Shown: in pieces, positions 52,896 to 61,808 of the stretch
Numbering within the stretch: position 1 is the stretch's first letter
How the letters are laid out: each line of letters begins with the position of its first letter
NCBI GenBank assembly: GCA_964007475.1
Contig: OZ023273.1
Span: 26,337,557-26,401,556 of the forward strand
Direction of reading: 5' to 3'
DNA from: Hybos culiciformis
Lineage: Eukaryota; Arthropoda; Insecta; Diptera; Hybotidae
DNA: 64,000 bases
Position numbers and translations under genes: made by a program
The notes under the pieces: model-generated
Told to the model about the DNA's origin: nothing
Databases searched by the model: none
Seen by the model: only the letters and a program-made list of their open reading frames with translations

Positions 52896-55800
52896 AGTCT
52901 GGAAATACCTTATCGTTTGAATATTGAAAGTATATTTGAAATTGAAAATTATTGGGTGCATAGTTTGAGATTATCAAAAAAAAATCTAGTTACAAGGCAA
53001 AGAATATTAGGATATCATTATCAAAATTAACAAAAGATAACCCAACTGGACCAATATTTCTTTAAATTTTTAGCTGTAGAAATAAAATATAAAAAATATT
53101 AAATATAATAAATATATCCGTCCATTACAAACATCTATGTAATACTAGAGACTGCTGAAATCAAGAAAAAAAAAAAAAAATTAAATAAAAAAAAAAAGAA
53201 AATAAATGAAATAAAATTATATCATATTATTTTAAAAGCTTGCGCCCACATATTTCGTTACTTCTATTTCTTTTTTTATTTATACTTGATTGCTGACAAA
53301 AAATATAAAATGAAAATTTAAGGCCCAAAAAGTGTCTCTTTTTTTTATGGTATTACATTGAAAACAGAAAAATCTATAATTTTATTATGTTTTCATGAAT
53401 TTCTCTTTTTTTCTTTTCTTCTATATTTTTTTTTATATATACATATATTATGTGTGTTATGAAATGATGAAAAAAATTGTTAAATTTATTAACATTAAAT
53501 TTAGTTTTTTTTTTTGTAATAATAATATATATATTATGTACACACGAATGTATAATTGTATATATATATGATTATACTAAACCATTTTATTCAATTTTTC
53601 CATTCATAAAAATGAAAAAATATATTTACAGATTATGGTATTTACAAGGACATATATATAAACAAATTTATAATAATGTATGTATATTACAACCGACGAC
53701 GGCGAAATACACAAAAGTAGTATACATCATCTATATATATATATACGAATGTTTTATGCATAAAAAATACATTATTTATACATACATAAATTATTATTAT
53801 TTTTTCTTACACAAAATTGATTTTATTGGTAAGCATTATCGATTACGAAAATTTAAGAAAAAAAAAAAAAAACAAAATAACATTTATAATATATTTTTTG
53901 AATTATTGCTGTATAAGTAAAAAAAGAAAAAATAAAATATCCAAAATGAAATACAGCTACAAAATTATTCAAATTTTAAGATATTACCAGGACAAAATAT
54001 TCAAAATAATATATGATTCCAATATAAATCTTTATAAATCATGTGACGTAAAGTTGAATATTATGTATAAAGGGAGACCAAATATTTTTTTTTACTATAT
54101 ATAAAATTTAAAAAAAAATGTATCACAAAACATTAATAAATTATTACTGATTATTGTTATTGTTCCTAAAACATCATCAGTTTCTGAGAAATTTTGTAAA
54201 AATATTATTTTTATTAATTCCAAATTTATAGAATTAATATAGATACAGCAAAGTCGTCGCAATTTTATTAAGGAAATTGAAATTTAATCTAAAATTTTTC
54301 TAATCTTATATTGTTGCAGATAGTTGAAATGTTATAGCAATTTTGATTTACTCAAAACATCCTTAAAATCTGGATTTTGTATAATCAGATCCAGTAACGT
54401 TATAAAAATTGATCCTAATATCTATGTGAGTGGTTATGATTTTTCGATCAAAAAATAAAGCGTCGACATTAGCATGAATCAGTTTAAATACTTTTTGTTT
54501 TTTTGTTTTTAAGTTTCAAAATGTTCAAAACTTAATTCAGTTAAATAAGTTAATTTTAGAAAATCTATTTTGTAAGTTTATTAAGATTATTTTATTGATA
54601 ATCTGTCATAGTGCTACATAATTACTTTTATTTATTTATAGTAAATTTTTACTATTCCCGTCCAGAGTTAATTTGTATTTTGGAAATGACTTGACGAGAA
54701 TTACCTGTATTCAAAATTTTTAAATATTTTTTATTATCACAATAATCGAAAACCAAAATTCATTCATATCATTAACGTAATTTATATTCATCAATAATGT
54801 TTAAATCTATGGCAACATTTATAATTTTCCTTGGGGAATTTTCTTTCTAAAAAAACGGTCTATCTCTTGTATGTACGTACAATTTTTTTTTCAATCATGA
54901 AAAATCACAAATCAATTTAAATTCATAATTTTATTCTTATCAGATTATTTAAATAAAAAAAATATATATATTTTCCCCTAAAATTATTATCCGAACTGAT
55001 AATCCAATCAAAAATTCCAAAATTTTTATGCATTTAACAATAATATTTAAATGTGAAAAATTGGAAAATATTTTTCCTTTTTTTTTTTCATATATTTTCT
55101 GTAGTATAATAATATAATTTTGTATAGTAAGTAAACGAAAAATTGGAAAACAAATATAGTATAAAAGAACCAACAATAAAATTAAATTTTCGTTATGTAG
55201 CAAAAATTTTTATGAATGATGCGGGTGCTTAATAACTTCTCAACCAAAAGGAATTCGACAAAAAAAAAATATATATATATCTATATTATATGAGTAATAT
55301 GTGTATGCAAATATAATATACATGATATTTACATACGTATATATTACTCATAATTCACATAGAATTTGCATATAAAGAAGTTTATTTTTCTTTATTTTTA
55401 ATGTAGTTATTTGAAAGGATATAAAAATATGTGGGATTTAGAAAGTATAATTTAAAATAGAATTTTTTTTTTTCGTTTCTCCAAAGCTTTTTGGAATATT
55501 AAATTACTTATATTTTTTTACTGAATAGTATTTTATTTTTAACTTCTCCATATCAGAAAAAGATAAAAAAAAGAGCAAAACATAAAATACATAGAACATA
55601 ATTCTATTTTAATCGCACGTTTTTTCTATTACAATAATAATGTTTTTTTATTACAATTTTTTTTTCTAAATATTGATTTAAGATTATGACTTAATATATG
55701 ATTTCATTATTATTATGGTAAAAATTTTGTAATCCCATATACTAATCATTTTCATACTCCAACTCTCTCTTCAAACTGTATAAAAATAAAATTTGTTATT

Positions 55801-58696
55801 GATTTAAGTTTTAAATTAAACATTAAAATATTTGCTTTATTTAATAGATTTCTTATTATTGTCTATTATTCTTACACACCTAAAAAAAAATATTAAAATT
55901 ACAATATTTTATAATTGTTATTTGTCTAATTCCAAGAAACAGCTTTTTGCTGTAAAATTAATTACACAAATTATCAATTTGAATACAATTTTATTATTAT
56001 TAACTGAAAATAGTAAAAAAAAAATTGCTAAACTTTGTGTAGTTTGAAATATATTTCAATATCAGATATCTAAACTAATAAGACTTACTAAATATTTTAG
56101 TACGAAAAATGAATATAATCAAAATAATTTTGTTTTCAATATATTGGCAAATGTAACAAATTTATTAAACCCCATTAATTTGTAATTTTTTTTTTTCTTT
56201 CTTAGCTTCTTCTAGAAAATGCTGATCTTATAATATACAAAATGAATAATGTTATACTATGGTAGCTTAGAAAACAAATGATGGTAATATATTTCTTTAA
56301 TAACAGCAGCAAGTAAGGAGGAAAAAAAGAAACCAAAATATTGTATAAAAAAAAATAATTTTTTGAAACGAAAAATATTTTGAAAGCCAAGAAAATTTTT
56401 TTTTTTTATTTTTTAACTCATCTCTCTAACCAAAGAGATAAAGTTATCTTCATTATTTTTCAGTGTATATATTTTTTTAGTGAAAACTTTTCGTTTTACA
56501 ACTAAATTAATTTTGATTAAAATTAATACTTTGCAATGTCTTTTAAAAAAGTAATATTTTCTTCACAAATGAAAACAAAAGAAAAAAAAATGAAAAAAAT
56601 ATTATTTTATAAGTTTTATTACACTGGATTAAAATGAAAATATTTTAGAATTTACATCTGAGCCCCATTATACTAGCTAGGTATAATACAATATCTCCTA
56701 AATTTTATAATTTATTCTACGTCAATTTATTGAAAAACGCTGGCGTTTTTATTTTCTTAAAATAAACTTCATATTATTTAGATTTTCTTATTTAATTTTT
56801 TAAATAAATCATAATTATATAAGTGGAGTGTTACTAGTTGCAGTAGATTTTATCATATTGGATAAATTTTAGCATGGATGGACTGACGCACATTTTTGAT
56901 GAAAAACAAGCCAATAATCTATCAATGGTGATACTAACTAATAAAAAGTAATTTCTTTTTTGGTTATATATTTTTAAGGTTTTGAATGTAGACATGCTAT
57001 AAACACAATAAAAAAAATATTTGTTTCAATTCAACATCTAATTTCTACAAATAATGCTTTTAACATAATCAAACAAATGTTTGCCCTCATCTCCTTGTTG
57101 TAGTGTTTATATTGTTCTAATGCAAATGTTTTAATAAAATTCTCTTCCAACTACTAGATTTAATTTTTGTGTATGGCTGTTTATTGTTTCTTTTTTTTTG
57201 GAATGCCATTTGTTTCACCATATTTTGCAAATTAAAATAAACAGTCCATTTTATTTATTTTAATAAATAGCTTTTTATTTTATAATATTAAAAAAAATAA
57301 AAAAAAATAACTTCTTATTTTGTACAAATTAAAATTAGATTTTTGTAATACTAATTTAATTGAATTGACATAAAGACTTCTATTCATAATAAATATGTCA
57401 GTTTCACATGAAAATTAGAGAAATAATAGGAGAAAACTTGGTATTTTTATAGATTTTCGATGCAGTTGGAAATTTTTTGCTTTGCATTAGTTTTGAAGCG
57501 TATAGAATTTGAATTAAAACTTATTTAAATTAAAACTTATTTGTGACTTAAATTTTTACGAAACTAATTCTGAAATGGAAATTTCTGGTTTTGGAGATCG
57601 ATGGTTTGATTTTAGTTTGATTCGCAAATTTTTGAACATTGGAATAATGAGCGATATTCGATTTATGTTAATTTATATATTGTTAGAAACGTATATGACC
57701 TATAAGCTTGGAATTATTATCAAACAAGAACAAAAATAATATTCGTGAAAGTTAAATGTGTCCATTTATTTGCACATTTAATATTCGGTTAAAATTTTCA
57801 ATTTTGGTTATTCTATAAGAGTATGTATGTATTGTATATAAATAAACACACAATGTATGTATAATTTTTTTTATTGCAAGGCGCATAATATTTGCACACC
57901 ATTACCTAGAAATATTTTTATCCAAAAATTCTAAAACATATAAATTAATTTTTTTAATTTTTTTATTTTTAAACCCAAATAAAATATATAATACTGTGTT
58001 ATTATTCAAATAATTACTTAAACCATCCATATATGATGCTCATATACAGTAGTACGTATATAATTTTTTTTTCAGTTATTGAAGGTTAAACACTTTTACA
58101 TATTCTTTGGTCTTTTCAAAATAAAAGCTTCTATTGTGTTACATGTTATATGTAGTTTAAATTTGTCCAATTATATTTTAGCCTAAGGCTTGGTTACGTA
58201 TCAAACATATTATATTTGGTAGAACTGTATAAATTCTATTGCTGTTTCCTGGGAAAAAAAATAAAAGAGACTCACCTTTACTTTAAACGCTCAACACTGT
58301 AAAAAAATGTGAAATTGCATGTACCTTTTTATGAAAAATATTGTCAAGAATTAAATAAAGATTGAATCATGATTGTAAAATATTATGATCTATATAGAAC
58401 ATCAAAAATTCTAATTTTGAACAAAGATTATTAAATTTTTTTTTTAAATATAATTATATTAAATTGCTTTAAATAATTGCAATTCCTTTCTGATATATTA
58501 AGGATAGGTCTATACCATTAAATTGATAGTACAAACTAAAATTGTATCAAAGGTCTTCTTGAGCAAAACAAATGATATAAAGCGTGTACTTTCAAATGAC
58601 GGATAACTGTTTGTATATAAGAATACAATAATAATAAGCATACAAAATCTTTGATAACTATAAATGAGATATTTTAAAAAATTTATTTTATTTAGT
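52896..58696. other. Gene-free AT-rich stretch downstream of the tektin gene
   Basis: No host exon recognised. The longest frame in it, 147 codons at 53477-53920 on the plus strand, begins at TTG, is made almost only of Ile, Tyr, Lys, Phe and Asn, and crosses ATATAT and poly-A tracts, so it is most likely chance. The rest is AT-rich with no detectable RNA gene. Confidence 0.5.
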
Positions 58697-58702
58697 TTTA
58701 TT
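58697..58702 (-). promoter_or_regulatory. Candidate polyadenylation signal of the tektin gene
   Basis: AATAAA on the minus strand lies about 70 bases after the tektin stop codon, with further AATAAA-like hexamers just beyond (58683-58693). Such hexamers are common by chance in this AT-rich DNA, so the position rather than the motif is the support. Confidence 0.35.
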
Positions 58703-58772
58703 TTAAAATAGTTTCCGTCTTAAATATTATTTCTTTAATATTTCAAAGTTGTAGAAAAAAAAATACAAAGCC

Positions 58773-59412
58773 TTATACTTTTGGAATCTCATCTTCTATA
58801 TTCGTAAACTGAATATTTCTGTCAGTTTGACTTGGATTCTCAACGTTTGGTCTTAACCGAGCACGTAAATCTAAAGCTCGAATATCAGTCATAAGAGAAT
58901 GTTCTTTGTTCATGAGATCTTCGTCAATTTTTATTGCATGCTCTTCAAGTGCACTAAATATAGTTTTGGTACAATCTATTTTATCTTGAAGTGATTTTCG
59001 AATTTTTCGAAGTTCTTGAACTTCAGCTATTAATTTCTCATGAGGTTCGTCCAAACATAATTCCATTCCGGAACGTATAGCTCGACTTTCAAGTCTACTT
59101 TCGGCTAATTTAAGTGGGTTAGATTTATCTCGAAATGCTTGTTCCAACTTTTTTATTTCGCAAATAACCTTCTCCATTTCTTCATTCATCTTTATCTTTT
59201 GATATTTCAGTTCATTTCGGGATCTTTGAGTCTCAAATATTCGTTTACGGAGTGTGTGCTCTGTACGATCTTGTTGTGCCTTTAAAGTATTTTTAGCTTT
59301 TTCACGACAAACAAATAACGATTCTCTAATTGCATACGTATCTGCCAGTTCATTTTCAGCTAGCTGTTCCATATTCTTTGTGTGTTCCAACCAGCCTTCA
59401 TATGTAGTTGAC
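58773..59412 (-). CDS. Tektin-2-like exon 4 (terminal)
   Basis: Starts after a T-run and AAG acceptor (59413-59414); its first base completes a Lys codon, giving KK-STTYEGW. It encodes residues 216-427 and stops with TAA at 58773-58775. It contains the signature-loop region RSGMELCLDEPHEKL and, near the end, an unusual RLRPNVENPSQTDRN (RPNVE at residues 402-406). Confidence 0.92.
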
Positions 59413-61808
59413 CTTAAAAAAAAAATATTTGACCTCAAAATTTAAATTTTTTTCCCACTTCTAAAGGAAAATTTCGCCCATAATATGCACGCAAAATTAA
59501 TTTTGTTTTAAAAAGACCATAACTCCAAAATATCGTTTTAGTACCTGATTATTAGAAAAAGAAATATTTTAATTAAAAACTGCTTATACAGAAACCGGTT
59601 TAACTGAATAATCAATTTAAAATTTAACATTATATAAAGGTTAAACTGAACTAAAATTTAATTGAATCTAGCACTGTACATATATTTCTTGGTGTCTGGA
59701 CAATTCATCGTAAACAATTCACCGTAAGACAATTCACCGTAAGACAATTCACCGTATGGACAATTCATCGTATGAACAATTCATCGTATGAACAATTCAT
59801 CGTATGAACAATTCACCGTATGGACAATTCACCGTATGGACAATTCACCGTATGGACAATTCACCGTATGGTTAATTCACCGTAAGGACAATTCACCGTA
59901 TGGACAATTCACCGTATGGACAATTCACCGTATGGTTAATTCACCGTATGGACAATTCACCGTATGGTTAATTCACCGTATGGACAATTCACCGTATAAA
60001 TAAGAATAATGTTTCCATGTACGGTCTTCTTGGAAAAATGACTTTGCCATTAATGCTTTACGTTAAATAATTAAACAAAAACTATAGCCTACGTGTTTTC
60101 TTTCTTAACACCCTCTCTTTGCATTGCGGACAATTCACCGTAAACAATTCACCGTAAGACAATTCACCGAAACAATTCACCGTATGGACAATTCACCGTA
60201 AGGACAATTCATCGTATGAACTAACTATTTTTTGTTTAATTTGATCATTTAAATTCAAGAAATAGAAAATAAAAATATTTAACAAAAAAAAAATAAATAA
60301 ATAAATGAACAAAAAAAGTGATCGGTAACTAAGATAGATCGTCTCCTCGTGGTACTGACTGGGTAAAGCTAAATGATTTACTTAAAATTTAAAAACACCT
60401 GTCAAATTTTAGAAAAAATATTTCACCGTATGGACAATTCACCGTATGGACAATTCACCGTATGAATAATTCATCGCAAAGAAAATTATTTTTATCAATC
60501 CGGGCGGCCGCCCGGATTGATAAAAATAATTTTCTTTGCGATGAATTATTCATACGGTGAATTGTCCATACGGTGAATTGTCCATACGGTGAATTGTCCA
60601 TACGGTGAATTGTCCATACGGTGAATTGTCCATACGGTGAATTGTCCATACGGTGAATTGTCCATACGGTGAATTGTCCATACGTGAATTATCCATACGG
60701 TGAATTGTCCATACGGTGAATTGTTCATACGATGAATTGTTCATACGATGAATTGTCCATACGGTGAATTGTCCATACGGTGAATTGTCTTACGGTGAAT
60801 TGTCTTACGGTGAATTGTTTACGGTGAACTGTCCGTAATGCATATTTCTTATATAGTAATTCTTAATGCTTAATGCTGCAATTCTGAAATAAGCACTTCG
60901 CACTTGGTGGTCATTGATCAAATCGTGGTCGGCGAGATATTAAAAAATAGGTAACTCTTTTGAACAATATTATTTTAGGTTCATAGTTCGAGGTTTGATT
61001 TCCAAAAGTAGGTAGAAGAGAGAAAAGTCGAAACAACTGCTGATAAGCTTACTTTTTCGGATTTCGCAATGGGTTTGGTTTAAATGTTAAATTTGCCGAA
61101 AATTTATTTAATTCCAATTGAACTCCGTCAATATTTTCAGCTTCAACTTTATTATCAATTTCCAAATACAATTTAAATTTCACATCTTTAAGACGGTTGA
61201 GCTTTTCCCATGCTGCTTGAATTTGATCCTGAAGTAATCTTATATTATTTTCAACAACACATAATTCTTTTTTAAGTTCATTTTCTGGTTCATCATAAGT
61301 CAATTCGGGGCCTAATCTGCAATCACGTGTAGTTAGACATTCGCTAACAACTAAAAACATACGTAATGTATTAACGAAACGATTTCAGTGTTTTTTTGAG
61401 TATATTACCTTGTAGCGGCCCTATCATTGCATCATTCACTTGTTTAGTCGCAGATTTTTCTTCTTGTAGTGCTTTGATTTCTCGCTCAAGCCTTATCATT
61501 AGATTTTGAACATTTATTCGCCAACGCTTAATTTCTTCAATACGATCAGATAAAGCCACATTAGAGTTGTAATTATTCCATCGACATTCGGTACGCGCCT
61601 AATTAAATGGAATATTCAATAAAATTTTTTTTTAAGAATATTCATATTTTACCTCATTTCGTAATGTAGTTGAACTTTGACGCAAATGGAAAGCTTCTTC
61701 TCTTCTTGCATCGGCAACATTACGTATTTGAGTCAAACGTGAACTCCAGTCAGCCAATCCCAAGTGCTGTAATGGCTTTTCTAAAGTAATAGCTAAATGA
61801 TTCGCCAT
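58773..61808 (-). CDS. Tektin-2-like protein, four exons, complete
   Basis: Tektins are coiled-coil filament proteins bound to the doublet microtubules of cilia and sperm axonemes. Joining 61653-61808, 61409-61598, 61053-61350 and 58773-59412 on the minus strand gives 1,284 nt and 427 residues; human TEKT2 has 430. All junctions are GT/AG and the phases agree. The order of segments follows TEKT2: LRNE at residues 49-52, DRIEEIKRW in exon 2, VSECLTTRDCR at the exon 2/3 join, DEPENELKKEL, KK-STTYEGW at the exon 3/4 join, and LRKRIFETQRSRNELKYQ. The tektin nonapeptide (RPNVELCRD in most tektins) appears as RSGMELCLD at 328-336, five of nine conserved. Long heptad-like stretches support coiled coils. 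Start: first in-frame ATG (MANHLAITLEKPLQHLGLADW), aligning with the TEKT2 N-terminus. I assign it to the TEKT2 group by remembered alignment; the official fly symbol is not claimed. Confidence 0.93.
60121..60210 (+). repeat. Second left terminus inside the foldback element
   Basis: GCATTGCGGACAATTCACCG at 60121 matches the reverse complement of the element's right end, GCATTACGGACAGTTCACCG ending at 60841, 18 of 20 positions. The following units (TAAACAATTCACCG, TAAGACAATTCACCG) match too. A shorter element, 60121-60841, may therefore be the basic unit, with the outer left array added by nesting or duplication. Confidence 0.65.
60422..60593. repeat. Perfect 172-bp palindrome at the centre of the foldback element
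   Basis: Two 86-bp arms with no spacer are exact reverse complements. The centre, CGGGCGGCCGCCCG at 60501-60514, contains a NotI octamer (60504-60511) and is the most GC-rich spot in the window. The arms continue through TTGATAAAAATAATTTTC and into the 16-bp repeats. The zero-length loop is unusual for a natural inverted repeat. Confidence 0.95.
61053..61350 (-). CDS. Tektin-2-like exon 3
   Basis: Begins after a TTTTTAG acceptor (61351-61352) and completes codon 116 as Val, giving LQ-VVSECLTTRDCR. It runs to codon 215 (split) at a GTAAGC donor (61052). Residues DEPENELKKEL align with the PVEDELHKEV part of TEKT2. A TAA directly across the donor shows the frame does not continue without splicing. 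Confidence 0.88.
61409..61598 (-). CDS. Tektin-2-like exon 2
   Basis: Starts after an ATTAG acceptor (61599-61600) with ARTECRWNNY and covers residues 53-115 plus the first base of codon 116. It contains NVALSDRIEEIKRWR, matching the ERIDTVNRWK region of TEKT2. It ends at a GTAATA donor (61408). Intron 2 is 58 bp (61351-61408). Confidence 0.88.
61653..61808 (-). CDS. Tektin-2-like exon 1
   Basis: Encodes residues 1-52, from ATG at 61808-61806 to GAG before a GTAAAA donor (61652). It ends in phase 0. KPLQHLGLADWSSRL corresponds to the KPS..LPDW region of TEKT2. Intron 1 is only 54 bp (61599-61652), in the usual size range of dipteran short introns. Confidence 0.88.

Larger units (their letters stand above)
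59691..60841. mobile_element. Foldback-type element of inverted tandem-repeat arrays
   Basis: The element consists of arrays of a unit of about 16 bp, TATGGACAATTCACCG, in plus orientation on the left (about 19 units at 59698-59996, 6 at 60127-60210, about 4 at 60422-60476) and minus orientation on the right (about 19 units, 60541-60835). Counting from either outer edge, the unit variants come in nearly the same order: a GGACARTTCAYCG unit, a 14-bp TAAACAATTCACCG unit, two 15-bp TAAGACAATTCACCG units, then 16-bp units including TATGAACAATTCATCG. This shows the two arms are true inverted repeats. ATATTTCTT stands immediately outside both ends (59682-59690 and 60842-60850), a 9-bp direct repeat like the target duplications of Drosophila Foldback elements. 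No transposase is encoded. Confidence 0.78.
59413..61052 (-). other. Tektin intron 3, enlarged by a repeat element
   Basis: The intron is 1,640 bp while introns 1 and 2 are under 60 bp. About 1,150 bp of it is the foldback-like element at 59691-60841; the remaining flanks (59413-59681 and 60851-61052) are ordinary unique sequence. Splice sites lie outside the element and look intact. Confidence 0.85.

Noticed and set aside
59254..59445. 63-codon open frame on the plus strand opposite tektin exon 4
   Set aside because: It is an antisense shadow of the well-supported tektin coding exon.
59788..60744. Several open frames encoding repeated peptides such as MDNSPYGQFTVWTIHR on both strands
   Set aside because: They are translations of the 16-bp DNA repeat. 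Because 16 is not a multiple of 3, all three frames give the same 16-residue cycle without stops. Nothing else supports a protein.
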